From positions 13,063 through 77,062 of the forward strand of contig CABUPE010000006.1 in the NCBI GenBank assembly GCA_902493515.1: DNA of 64,000 bases. The letters run 5' to 3'. Of the stretch, positions 31,565 to 40,497 are shown piece by piece. Position 1 is the stretch's first letter, and each line of letters begins with the position of its first letter. The translations under genes and the position numbers were made by a program. Under the pieces are notes generated by a model. It was not told the DNA's origin, searched no databases, and saw only the letters and a program-made list of their open reading frames with translations. The stretch comes from an uncultured Collinsella sp. Lineage in GTDB: Bacteria; Actinomycetota; Coriobacteriia; Coriobacteriales; Coriobacteriaceae.

Positions 31565-34500
31565 ATGAGCAAGCTCGTCGAGGGCATTAAGGACCGCATG
31601 GTCGCTGCCGCACGCGAGGCCGCGCCCACCGTGATGGACGCCGCGCAGAAGGCCGCGACCGCGGCTGTCGAGAAAGTTGCCGAGGCAGTTGCTGATGCCA
31701 AGAACGTGGCAGGGGAGACGTCCGTCGCCGCCGAGCCCGCTACCGCCGCTGAGCCCGTAGCCGCCGCCCACGCCCCCGAAGGCGCGGTCTTCAACCCCGA
31801 GAACGCTCGTGGCAACCTGCACCTGGGCATCGACGTGGGCTCCACCACCGTTAAGCTCGCTGTGCTCAACGACGACAACCAGATCGTGTACGCCAAGTAC
31901 CAGCGCCACCACACCGACGTCCGTGCCTGCGCCCGTGATCTGTTCGAGGGCGCTGCGACCGTGCTGCCGACGGCCCAGATGACCTGCGCCATTACCGGCT
32001 CGGGCGGTCTGCTGTTGTCCCAGTGGCTCGACCTGGAGTTTGTCCAGGAGGTCATCGCCAGCAAGCGTGCCGTCGAGACCCTCATCCCTGCCACCGATGT
32101 CGCCATCGAGCTGGGCGGCGAGGACGCCAAGATCATCTACTTCGATAACGGCATCGAGCAGCGCATGAACGGCACCTGCGCCGGCGGCACGGGCGCGTTC
32201 ATCGACCAGATGGCAACCCTGCTGCACACCGACGCGAGCGGCCTCAACGAGCTCGCGGCCAACGCCACCACCATCTATCCCATCGCCAGCCGCTGCGGCG
32301 TCTTTGCCAAGACCGACGTCCAACCGCTGCTCAACGAAGGCGCCCGCCCCGAGGACGTGGCCGCCTCCATCTTCCAGGCCGTCGTGACCCAGACCATCTC
32401 GGGCCTGGCGTGCGGCCGTCCCATCCGCGGCAACGTCGCCTTCCTGGGCGGCCCGCTGCAGTATCTCTCCGAGCTGCGCCACCGCTTCTACCTCACGCTC
32501 AATCTGGACGAGGAGCACCGTATCGTGCCCCAAAACGCTCACCTGTTTGTGGCGAGCGGCGCCGCCATGGCGCACGAGTCCAACAAGCTCAGCACGTTCC
32601 CGCAGCTCATCGAGGCTATCGATGCCCTGGGTGACACGCAAGGTGCCGAGGTCGAGCGTCTGGATCCGCTCTTTGCCACCGACAAGGACTTTGCCGAGTT
32701 CAAGGCCCGCCACGACCAGGAAGTCGTCCCCAAGGGCAAGCTCGACGGCTACACCGGCCGCGTGTTCATTGGCATCGACGCCGGCTCCACCACCATGAAG
32801 GCCGCACTCGTGGGCGAGGACGGCCAGCTGTTGCACACCTGGTACGGTAACAACAACGGCGACATCCTGGGCACGGCCAAGGTCATCATGGCCGATTTCT
32901 ACAACCACATTCCCGTCGGCTGCACCATCGGTCACGTGACCACCACGGGCTATGGCGAGGCGCTGCTCATCGAGGCCCTCAAGGCCGACTCCGGCGAGAT
33001 CGAGACCGTTGCGCACCTGCGCGGCGCTAAGGCGTTCCTGCCCGGCGTCGAGTTCATTCTGGACATTGGCGGCCAGGACATGAAGTGCCTGCGCGTCAAG
33101 GACGGCGTCATCGAGCACATCATGCTCAACGAGGCCTGCTCGTCGGGCTGCGGCAGCTTTATCGAGAGCTTCGCGGTCTCTATGAACATGGACGTGCGCG
33201 CGTTCGCCGATGCCGCCATCCATGCTAAGGCCCCGGTCGACCTGGGCAGTCGCTGCACGGTCTTTATGAACTCGCGCGTCAAGCAGGCGCAAAAGGAAGG
33301 CGCCACGGTGGGCGACATCGCGGCCGGCCTGTCCTATTCCGTCATCAAGAACGCCCTGTTCAAGGTCATTAAGCTGCGCGACCCCAAGGAGATCGGCAGC
33401 CAGGTGATCGTTCAGGGCGGCACCTTTATGTCCGATGCCACGCTGCGCGCATTTGAGCAGCTCACCGGCGTACATGCCGTGCGCCCCGACATCGCCGGCT
33501 GCATGGGCGCCTATGGCGCTGCCTTGCTCGCCCGCGATCGCGCTGGCGCCGACGGCACTTCGACCATTCTTTCTGCCGAGGACATCGCACACCTCACCGT
33601 GACGCAAAAGCATGTCCGCTGCGGTCGTTGCTCCAACAACTGCCAGCTCACCGTCAACGATTTTGGCGGCGGTAGGCGCTTCATTACCGGTAACCGCTGC
33701 GAGAAGGGTGCCGGCCACAAAAAGCAGAAGACCGAGGCCCCCAACCTCTTCAAAAAGAAAAATGAGCTGCTCTTTAACCGCGAGATCCTGAGTCCCGACG
33801 AGGCCCCGCGCGGCACCGTGGGTATCCCGCGCGCACTCAACATGTACGAGAACTACCCTTTCTGGCACGCGTTCTTTACGCGCCTGGGCTTTAGCGTGCA
33901 GCTGTCCGACCAGTCGAGCAAAAAGACCTACCAGGCGGGCATCGAGTCCATGCCGTCCGAGAGCGTGTGCTACCCGGCAAAGATGAGCCACGGCCATGTG
34001 ATGAACCTCATCGACCGCGATGTCGACTTCATCTGGATGCCGTGCGTGCGCTGGGAGCGCAAGGAGGATCCGACGGCTGGCAACTGCTATAACTGCCCCA
34101 TCGTCATGAGCTACCCCACGGCGTTGGCACTCAACATCGACGAGATCCGCGAGCAGAACATCGAGTTCCTGTATCCGTTTGTGCCGTATCACGACAAGAC
34201 CGAGCTCAAGCGTCGCCTGTACCAGGTGCTCGCCGTCGACCGCGTGGCCGATGCTGAGGCCGGTCGCGGTCGCGTGCGTGGACCCAAGATCACGCGCTCC
34301 GAGGTTGATGCCGCCGTCAACGCCGCCTTTGAGGCCGATGCGCGTTTCCACGAGGACATCCAGACCATGGGCGAGGAGGCCCTTAAGTGGGTCGAGGACC
34401 ACGGCGGTCACGGCATCGTGCTCGCCGGTCGTCCCTACCATAACGACCCCGAGATCAACCATGCCCTGCCCGAGCTTATCTCGAGCTTTGGCTTTGCGGT

Positions 34501-36346
34501 CTTTACCGAGGATTCGCTCGCGCATCTGGTAAAACCTGAGCGTCCGATTCGCGTTGTCGATCAGTGGATGTACCACAGCCGCCTGTACGCCGTCGCCCGT
34601 TTTGTGACGATGCGCAACGACCTGGACCTGATTCAGCTCAACTCCTTCGGCTGTGGCTTGGACGCCCTGACAACCGATCAGGTGCAGGAAATCCTTGAGG
34701 CCAGCGGCAAGATCTACACCGTGCTCAAGATTGACGAGGTGTCCAACTTGGGCGCCGCGCGCATCCGTATTCGCTCGCTCATGGCGGCGCTCAAGGACCA
34801 GGAGGCCGAGCGCCTGGCAGAGGCCACGGCCGCGGGCGAGGCCTACGAGCAGGGCGATGCTGCGCCGGTGGCTCCCTCCACGGACGCCCCCGCGTTCGCG
34901 AGCCGCAAGTACACGTTCGAAGCGCAGCGTGAGAGCGCTTCGACCGCATGGCCCAAGGTGCCCTTTACCGAGCAGATGCGCGAGGAGGGCTACACCATCC
35001 TGTGCCCGCAGATGGCGCCGATCCACTTCGACCTGGTCAAAGAGGTGTTCCGCGGCGCCGGCTACAACTTGGAGCTGCTGCCCTCGACCGATCACGACGC
35101 CGTCGAGGCTGGTCTGCGCTATGTGAACAATGACATTTGCTACCCGTCGATTCTGGTAACGGGCCAGATTATGGAGGCCATCGAGAGCGGTCGGTACGAC
35201 CTGTCCAAGACGGCTGTGGTCATCAGCCAGACCGGCGGCGGCTGCCGTGCCACCAACTACATCGCGCTCATCCGCAAGGCCCTGCGCGAGAGCGGCCACC
35301 CCGAGATCCCGGTGATCTCGCTTTCCGCCGTGGCGCTGGGCGAGGACAACCCCGGCTTTAAGATTACGCCGGCGCTGCTTAAGCAGGCAGTCTACGCAGT
35401 GCTCTTTGGTGACGTCATGATGCAGATGCTCTACCGCTGCCGTCCGTACGAGGCCACGCCCGGCGCCGCCAACGCGCTCTATGAGCAGTACATGGCGCGC
35501 GCCCGCAAGCTGGCGCCCAAGTTCAACCGCCACAACTACACCAAGCTGTGCCGCGAGGCCATCCGCGCGTTCGACACCATGCCGCTCGTGGGCGAGGGTG
35601 CTAAGCCGCGCGTGGGTGTGGTCGGTGAGATCTTGGTCAAGTTCCACCCCACGGCCAACAACCACGTTGTCGATGTCATCGAGCGCGAGGGCTGCGAGGC
35701 CGTGGTACCGGGCCTGCTCGACTTCTTCCTGTACTCCATGAGCAACGCCGAGCTACAGAAGGACGAGCTGGGAAGCTCTGCCACTACGCGCGCGGGCATG
35801 CAAGCGCTCATCAAGCTGGTGGACTGGATGCGCACGCCTGTGGAGGAGATGCTCGAGAAGTCCCGCCGCTTCGAGGCGCCCGAGCGTATCGGCACCATGG
35901 CGGACAAGGCCCGTACGGTGCTTTCGGTGTGCAACAACATGGGCGAGGGCTGGTTGCTTACGGCCGAGATGCTCGACCTGATCGACCATGGCGCGCCCAA
36001 CATCATCTGCACGCAGCCCTTCGCGTGTCTGCCCAATCACGTGGTAGGTAAGGCTGTGATCAAGGAGCTGCGCCGCCAGCATCCCGAGAGCAACATCGTC
36101 GCGGTGGACTACGACCCCGGTGCGTCCGAGGTCAACCAGCTCAACCGCATTAAGCTCATGATTAGCGTGGCGAAGGAGAACATGCGCGCCGGTAAGGGCT
36201 TTAAGCTCGAGAAGGTGGCGCCGCTCGCGATGGACGAGGTCACCGGCCAGATGCGTGCCCACGATGGCTGCGTGAGCTGCGGCTCGGTCGACGAGAGTGC
36301 CGTGGCGTCGGTCGCTGAGCGCCTGGGACGCGGCATTAAGAAGTAG
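31565..36346 (+). CDS. Giant acyl-CoA dehydratase activase fusion protein
   Basis: 1593 residues. After an Ala-rich N-terminal linker (~1-80) come two BadF/HgdC-type ATPase domains. The first has GIDVGSTTVK at 88-97 with Cys205 and Cys244; the second has GIDAGSTTMK at 403-412 with Cys525 and Cys564. In HgdC those two Cys bind a [4Fe-4S] cluster between subunits, so a single chain could form the pair internally. A Cys cluster (686, 689, 693, 712) precedes a DUF2229 region (~752 on) and a C-terminal HgdB-like domain (~1134 on). The family energises electron transfer to 2-hydroxyacyl-CoA dehydratases, but the function of this fused form is not established. It is cotranscribed with the TetR gene. 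Confidence 0.92.
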   Translation: MSKLVEGIKDRMVAAAREAAPTVMDAAQKAATAAVEKVAEAVADAKNVAGETSVAAEPATAAEPVAAAHAPEGAVFNPENARGNLHLGIDVGSTTVKLAVLNDDNQIVYAKYQRHHTDVRACARDLFEGAATVLPTAQMTCAITGSGGLLLSQWLDLEFVQEVIASKRAVETLIPATDVAIELGGEDAKIIYFDNGIEQRMNGTCAGGTGAFIDQMATLLHTDASGLNELAANATTIYPIASRCGVFAKTDVQPLLNEGARPEDVAASIFQAVVTQTISGLACGRPIRGNVAFLGGPLQYLSELRHRFYLTLNLDEEHRIVPQNAHLFVASGAAMAHESNKLSTFPQLIEAIDALGDTQGAEVERLDPLFATDKDFAEFKARHDQEVVPKGKLDGYTGRVFIGIDAGSTTMKAALVGEDGQLLHTWYGNNNGDILGTAKVIMADFYNHIPVGCTIGHVTTTGYGEALLIEALKADSGEIETVAHLRGAKAFLPGVEFILDIGGQDMKCLRVKDGVIEHIMLNEACSSGCGSFIESFAVSMNMDVRAFADAAIHAKAPVDLGSRCTVFMNSRVKQAQKEGATVGDIAAGLSYSVIKNALFKVIKLRDPKEIGSQVIVQGGTFMSDATLRAFEQLTGVHAVRPDIAGCMGAYGAALLARDRAGADGTSTILSAEDIAHLTVTQKHVRCGRCSNNCQLTVNDFGGGRRFITGNRCEKGAGHKKQKTEAPNLFKKKNELLFNREILSPDEAPRGTVGIPRALNMYENYPFWHAFFTRLGFSVQLSDQSSKKTYQAGIESMPSESVCYPAKMSHGHVMNLIDRDVDFIWMPCVRWERKEDPTAGNCYNCPIVMSYPTALALNIDEIREQNIEFLYPFVPYHDKTELKRRLYQVLAVDRVADAEAGRGRVRGPKITRSEVDAAVNAAFEADARFHEDIQTMGEEALKWVEDHGGHGIVLAGRPYHNDPEINHALPELISSFGFAVFTEDSLAHLVKPERPIRVVDQWMYHSRLYAVARFVTMRNDLDLIQLNSFGCGLDALTTDQVQEILEASGKIYTVLKIDEVSNLGAARIRIRSLMAALKDQEAERLAEATAAGEAYEQGDAAPVAPSTDAPAFASRKYTFEAQRESASTAWPKVPFTEQMREEGYTILCPQMAPIHFDLVKEVFRGAGYNLELLPSTDHDAVEAGLRYVNNDICYPSILVTGQIMEAIESGRYDLSKTAVVISQTGGGCRATNYIALIRKALRESGHPEIPVISLSAVALGEDNPGFKITPALLKQAVYAVLFGDVMMQMLYRCRPYEATPGAANALYEQYMARARKLAPKFNRHNYTKLCREAIRAFDTMPLVGEGAKPRVGVVGEILVKFHPTANNHVVDVIEREGCEAVVPGLLDFFLYSMSNAELQKDELGSSATTRAGMQALIKLVDWMRTPVEEMLEKSRRFEAPERIGTMADKARTVLSVCNNMGEGWLLTAEMLDLIDHGAPNIICTQPFACLPNHVVGKAVIKELRRQHPESNIVAVDYDPGASEVNQLNRIKLMISVAKENMRAGKGFKLEKVAPLAMDEVTGQMRAHDGCVSCGSVDESAVASVAERLGRGIKK

Positions 36347-36374
36347 CTGGCCTGCTATGGGCTGGATATGAGAC

Positions 36375-36411
36375 AAACGGGTGGTGGCCGTACCGGCTAC
36401 CACCCGTTTTT
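36375..36411 (+). terminator. Rho-independent terminator of the activase gene
   Basis: Stem AAACGGGTGGTGGCC with GGCTACCACCCGTTT, 5-base loop, then TT; one G-U pair. Located 28 bases after the stop. Confidence 0.85.
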
Positions 36412-36467
36412 GCTTGGACATATGTTGCGTAAACGCCCCGACTATCACCCTTTGCGAACTCAGATTT

Positions 36468-36592
36468 CGGAAGTATGCGGCAAAATCTGAATAGACCGAG
36501 CACACCGAATATGTCCAAGCCCTGTACCTGCGGTTTTATTGGCGGAAAATCGGGGGGTGCTCAAGGGTTCCGGAATTTGCCGCATACTTCCG
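36468..36592. repeat. TACCTGCGG-core element B
   Basis: Perfect 17-base arms CGGAAGTATGCGGCAAA (36468-36484) and complement (36576-36592) enclose the core TACCTGCGGTTTTATT (36525-36540), identical to the core of the element at 6266. The distance from core to right arm is 35 bases in both, yet the arms share no sequence. Confidence 0.7.
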
Positions 36593-36764
36593 CAAACGAC
36601 GTCTCGGTGGCACAAAAAATCGCCCTCGGAACCCTGAGATAATGAACGGATGTAGCCGTTCGCCGCAAATTACCGTCCGTTTATAGAACCCACCCCCAGT
36701 GTGCAGCCCTCTTACGGTTGAATAAATACACATCTATGGAATTACGTAAGAGAGGACTGTTCCT

Positions 36765-37724
36765 ATGAGCTACAAGACCGTTTGCGTTGCCGGCGGCGGC
36801 GTGTTGGGAAGCCAGATTGCCTTTCAGGCTGCCTACTGCGGCTTTGATGTAACGATTTGGCTGCGCAGCGAGGGCAGCATCGGCCGCACCCAGCCCAAGA
36901 TCGATCATGTGCGTGAGGAGTACATCGCTGCTATCGAGGGCATGGCGGACGGCACGGGCGAGTGGTGCGCCGGTATCGCCGATAGCGGCCAGCCCTTCGA
37001 CAAGGAGGCGGCACTCGCTGCCGTCGAGTGTGCCTACTCCACGCTCAAGCTGGAGCTCGATCTTGCCAAGGCAGTGGCCGACGCCGACCTGGTCATCGAG
37101 TCTATGGCTGAGGACACTCAGGCGAAGATCGACTTCTACAAGAAGCTCGCCCCGGTTCTGCCGCAAAAGACCGTCATCGTGACCAACTCCTCCACGCTGC
37201 TGCCGAGTACCTTTGCCAAGTACACCGGCCGCCCCGAGAAGTACCTGTCGCTGCACTTTGCCAATTCCATCTGGAAGAACAACATGACCGAGGTCATGGC
37301 TCAGGACCAGACCGACAAGCGCTATTTCGATGAGCTCGTCGACTTTGCTAACGATATCCGTATGCTTGCCCTGCCCGTCAACAAGGAAAAGAACGGCTAC
37401 CTGCTCAACTCCATGTTGGTGCCATGGCTGCTCTCGGGCCTTGACCTGTATGTCTCGGGCGTCAGCGACCCCAAGAGCATCGACCTCGCGTGGACGCGCG
37501 GCACCGGCGCTCCCAAGGGTCCGTTCCGCGTGTTCGACACGGTGGGTATCCAGACGGCCTATAACATCGTCATGCAGTATCAGAAGGTCCCGGGCCTGGT
37601 GAGTCCGCTGCTCAAGAAGATGATGATGCCCTACAACTTTAAGGCTATGGCCTCCGTCCTCAAGAAAATGCTCGACGAAGGCAAGCTGGGCGAAAGCTCG
37701 GGCGAGGGCTTCTTCAAGTACTAA
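36765..37724 (+). CDS. 3-hydroxyacyl-CoA dehydrogenase
   Basis: 319 residues. Oxidises 3-hydroxyacyl-CoA with NAD, or runs in reverse in butyrate-type fermentation. The Rossmann loop VAGGGVLGSQIAFQAAYCGF is near residue 6, the catalytic region has VIVTNSSTLLPS and LHFANSIWKNN, where the usual catalytic His is in SLHFANSIW, and LALPVNKEKNGYLLNSML matches the helical domain. No crotonase or thiolase gene is next to it. GAGAGGACTG precedes the ATG. It follows the dehydratase activase, so a hydroxyacid theme is possible but unproven. Confidence 0.9.
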   Translation: MSYKTVCVAGGGVLGSQIAFQAAYCGFDVTIWLRSEGSIGRTQPKIDHVREEYIAAIEGMADGTGEWCAGIADSGQPFDKEAALAAVECAYSTLKLELDLAKAVADADLVIESMAEDTQAKIDFYKKLAPVLPQKTVIVTNSSTLLPSTFAKYTGRPEKYLSLHFANSIWKNNMTEVMAQDQTDKRYFDELVDFANDIRMLALPVNKEKNGYLLNSMLVPWLLSGLDLYVSGVSDPKSIDLAWTRGTGAPKGPFRVFDTVGIQTAYNIVMQYQKVPGLVSPLLKKMMMPYNFKAMASVLKKMLDEGKLGESSGEGFFKY

Positions 37725-37763
37725 AAAATGATCCCTCGGGGACGGAGGAAAGCGGATCATTTT
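37725..37763 (+). terminator. Terminator with a GGGGACGG loop
   Basis: AAAATGATCC and GGATCATTTT form a perfect 10 bp stem that starts right after the dehydrogenase stop. The 19-base loop reads CTCGGGGACGGAGGAAAGC, which echoes the GGGACAG loop of the other hairpins. Confidence 0.75.
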
Positions 37764-37800
37764 CGGCCGCCAACAGTGAGAAGATGGACCCAGAAATAGA

Positions 37801-38283
37801 AAGGAGTGGCAATGGGCCGGCTCGGGCTTTGAGGACAAGTTGCTGCAGGCCCAGGGCGATTTTTCGCTCAACGCGGGCCAGCACAGCGTGACGTATCTGC
37901 CGAGTTCTGACACGGCAACGACTGGTCGCTACCAGGTGCTGCTATACGACAACAACTTTGGTGCGGCCGAAAGCTATCCCAAGTTCGACTGGGGCCAGCT
38001 GGGCGCCGCGGTGGTGACCGACTACAGCCGCGGCTCGCATTCGTTTGGGCGCATCTTTACGGTGGACGAGGTGGCACGCACCTACGGGCTCGAAGACCAG
38101 ATCGCGGTGCCGTTCTCGGGCTACGTTAGCAGTGTGCAGCGCGTCGGCAATTCGAACAGCATGCTCGTGGCATCGGGTCAGGCCAAGACCTTCACCGAGT
38201 ACGACCGCTACGGTCTGCCCATCGCTACCTACGAGATGGAAGCCGAAAAGTATATCTACCGCGTGTACAAGTACGAGCTGTAG
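37801..38283 (+). pseudogene. C-terminal fragment of an arylsulfate sulfotransferase
   Basis: An open frame of about 160 codons with no credible start; it reads SGFEDKLLQAQGDFSLNAG, then QHSVTYLPS, LLYDNNFGAAESYPKFDWGQ, and ends in IYRVYKYEL. The GQHS...LLYDNN pattern fits the final propeller blades of ArylsulfotranC/AssT enzymes, which are about 600 residues. An in-frame TTG at 37840 is the earliest start, and an out-of-frame ATG at 37812 soon stops. So ~75% of the gene is missing and only a 3' remnant is left. Family naming is from memory and moderately sure. Confidence 0.65.
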
Positions 38284-38474
38284 GGCTGCGCTTAGGTTTG
38301 ACCAATGGAGTATGAAAACACGCCGCTCGCCGATACCCCCTCCGCGAGTGGCAGCCATATGGTTTGATAAAAGAAGCATATAGTTGTCGCCAGCCTGCTG
38401 GGGACGTTCCCCTCTGACATTGGAGGCTCCAGGTATGTTTCGCGCTCCGTTAAACAACTATCGGTTGGGCTAAC

Positions 38475-38924
38475 ATGGGCCGCCGTGCTATTTCGATAAC
38501 CCTTGCAGTGGTCTGCCTGGCTGTGCTCCTGGGCGCTACAGGGCTGTTTGCTATAAGCCGAGAAACGTCCTATATGCAGGAGTGCGCTTCCGAAGGGTTT
38601 GCCATTGACGGTTACTATCGGGACGACAAGACGAGTCTGGAAACCCTGGCCTTTCTTGAAGAGGATAACCATCGGTGGCAACTGGTCGACAAAGACGGCA
38701 GCTGCGTTGACGGGCAGTTTAAGCGTACGGACGATCCCAATATCCTGGTATTAAAGAAGGAAAACGGCGAAGAGTTCGGCACGGTTCACGTTGCATATAT
38801 ATCGCGCCGACGCAATCAAGGGCAGATTTACCTAATTAGAAATACTAAGGTGACCCGATTTTATCTTGTGAGCACCGATCCGGCGTTTACGGTGGAGTCT
38901 GGCGAGGTCGATTCGGACAGTTGA
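38475..38924 (+). CDS. Membrane-anchored small protein, function unknown
   Basis: 149 residues. An N-terminal hydrophobic stretch (AISITLAVVCLAVLLGATGLF, without its last residue, about residues 5-25) serves as signal or anchor; the rest is a small extracytoplasmic domain with ESGEVDSDS at the C-terminus and beta-rich segments such as HRWQLVDKDGSCVDGQFKR. No lipobox. I do not recognise the family. It is preceded by 190 bases with a GGGGACGTTCCCC mini-palindrome near 38397 and followed by a probable stem-loop at 38943-38983. Confidence 0.7.
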   Translation: MGRRAISITLAVVCLAVLLGATGLFAISRETSYMQECASEGFAIDGYYRDDKTSLETLAFLEEDNHRWQLVDKDGSCVDGQFKRTDDPNILVLKKENGEEFGTVHVAYISRRRNQGQIYLIRNTKVTRFYLVSTDPAFTVESGEVDSDS

Positions 38925-39050
38925 TTCACGGCAATAAAAAAGCGAGCGGGGCGCGGGTGTGAACTGCACCCCGCTATTTGCTCGTGTCCGTATCGCACCT
39001 GCGCCTCGTCGTAACTTGCGTCCGTGCGAGCATTCATCCCGCGCTCTGCA

Positions 39051-40190
39051 TCACTTCACATCGAACTCCACGCGATCGAGTTCAGGCACGTTGAGGTCTA
39101 TGAGCTTGCGGGCGACGTGGCGGTCGTGTGCCCCAAGCGCCTCGCCTGTCGTCACATGGGCGACAATCTCACGCTCGACGACGCCCTCCTCCTCGCCTTC
39201 GGTAGCCGAGGTCTCGACGGCGACGGTGTAATCCTTAAAGCCCGGCAGCACCGCGGCAAGTTCGCGCGTAGTTTCGGTGACACCGTAGCCGTCCTGCACG
39301 CCGGTCTGCGCCGAGCCAATAGACCCCGCCGTCATAACGATGCAGGGGATGGCAAAGACTACCGTACCCACAATGATGCGGCGGCGCACCTTGCGCGATA
39401 GCTCGTCGACCTCGGCATCTTCTTCGGCGGTTACAATGCCGTCGCCGTTGAGGTCGCGCTTGAGCGGCACGCGCAAGATAAGTAATACGGCTTCGGCCGC
39501 GAGTGCGATAAAGACCACGTTGATGCCAAACTCGTAAAGCGCCGAGAGAAACAGCGACCCGCTTGCGATGGCGATGCCATAGCCCGCCGCGCACAGAGGC
39601 GGCATGAGCGCGGTCGCCACGGCCACGCCGGCGATGAGCGTGGCGGGTTCCTGGTCGCGCGAGTTGCCCAGCCCGCCTGCAAAGCCGCCTGCGAGTGCGA
39701 CGGTAAGGTCCCAGACGGTGGGTGTAGAGTTGTCGATGATGGCGGCCGTGGTGGTGCCAAGGGGCGAGAGCTTAAAGTACAGCGTGGACGTGACCAGGCA
39801 AAAGGCCATCTGCAGCGCAAGGCTGGCGACGGCCTCGACGGTAATCTCGCGGTCGAGCGTGGCGATGCCGTATGCCATGGCAAGGACCGAGCCCATGAGC
39901 GGGCAGATGAGCATGGCGCCCACGATGGCGATGTCCGAATCGATATCGAGGCCGATGCTCGCGATCAGCATGGCGATGATGAGGATGCATAGGTGGGAGC
40001 CAGTCAGACGCGCCCCGTTTACAAAACGCTTGCGGATCACGTGATAGGGCGCGCGTCCCTCGCGAATGTTGAACGCGCGCTTTAAAAAGCGACCAGCCTG
40101 CTCGGCAGCCTCACTATGAGCAGGGCGGATGCCGTGGCGCCGGTGATGGCGTTCGCGTAGTCGCTTGATCTGTTGTTTGTCGAGTTCCAT
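39051..40190 (-). CDS. DUF389 (TIGR00341-type) membrane protein with an EF-hand-like loop
   Basis: 379 residues. The DUF389 membrane core spans roughly residues 60-300: GSHLCILIIAMLIASIGLD, then AIVGAMLICPLMGSVLAMAYG, and AATALMPPLCAAGYG-like AVATALMPPLCAAGYGIAIA. An insertion around residues 246-257 reads DLNGDGIVTAEE, which is a canonical EF-hand calcium loop (Asp, Asn, Asp, Gly, Glu at 1, 3, 5, 6, 12), followed by a charged helix. The rest is a C-terminal periplasmic or cytoplasmic domain. Function of DUF389 is unknown. I chose the ATG at 40190; an upstream extension lacks similarity. Confidence 0.88.
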   Translation of the reverse strand: MELDKQQIKRLRERHHRRHGIRPAHSEAAEQAGRFLKRAFNIREGRAPYHVIRKRFVNGARLTGSHLCILIIAMLIASIGLDIDSDIAIVGAMLICPLMGSVLAMAYGIATLDREITVEAVASLALQMAFCLVTSTLYFKLSPLGTTTAAIIDNSTPTVWDLTVALAGGFAGGLGNSRDQEPATLIAGVAVATALMPPLCAAGYGIAIASGSLFLSALYEFGINVVFIALAAEAVLLILRVPLKRDLNGDGIVTAEEDAEVDELSRKVRRRIIVGTVVFAIPCIVMTAGSIGSAQTGVQDGYGVTETTRELAAVLPGFKDYTVAVETSATEGEEEGVVEREIVAHVTTGEALGAHDRHVARKLIDLNVPELDRVEFDVK

Positions 40191-40497
40191 GTCCACCTCG
40201 TTCCAGCGCGGTCCGCGCAACGCGCCCGTTGTCCTAACTCTACACCGTGGCGGGCGGGGTGTCTGTTGGATGCGGAATCCGATGGGGCAGATGACGCGGG
40301 GGCAAATGCAAATCATAGGCTCAATTCGATCCCGCAAGAATATGATGCACCAGCTCCTACATATGTGACGAAATTGTGAAGCACGAGAGCGTGAATTTCA
40401 AAAAATACGCTGGTCGCCAATGTTGCGCAACAGAATTCAAAAATCGACAGCTACCGTTTGATACGTATGGATACATCCGTGTCAAAGGGAGAAAGCC
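40191..40497. other. Divergent promoter region between the DUF389 and cell-wall protein genes
   Basis: 307 bp without a gene. It contains a CAATGTTGCGCAACA palindrome (40418-40432) and an AT-rich stretch after it. I cannot assign -35/-10 boxes with confidence. Confidence 0.5.
40418..40432 (+). promoter_or_regulatory. CAATGTTGCGCAACA motif, copy 1
   Basis: The 12-base palindrome TGTTGCGCAACA, preceded by CAA, lies 65 bases before the cell-wall protein ATG. The identical 15 bases occur 75 bases before the zinc-ribbon gene at 56696. A regulator-binding site is likely. Confidence 0.5.

Larger units (their letters stand above)
36347..36764. other. Gene-free stretch with terminator, repeat element and leader
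   Basis: Contains the activase terminator, TACCTGCGG-core element B, and ~150 bases leading into the hydroxyacyl-CoA dehydrogenase gene. In the last part CTCTTACG (from 36709) and CGTAAGAG (to about 36754) form an 8 bp inverted repeat around an AT-rich spacer, a possible regulator site. Confidence 0.6.

Noticed and set aside
31550..35665. Very long open frame on the minus strand across the activase gene
   Set aside because: It is the antisense of a highly GC3-biased gene, with no family pattern and no ribosome site; long antisense frames are expected in such DNA.
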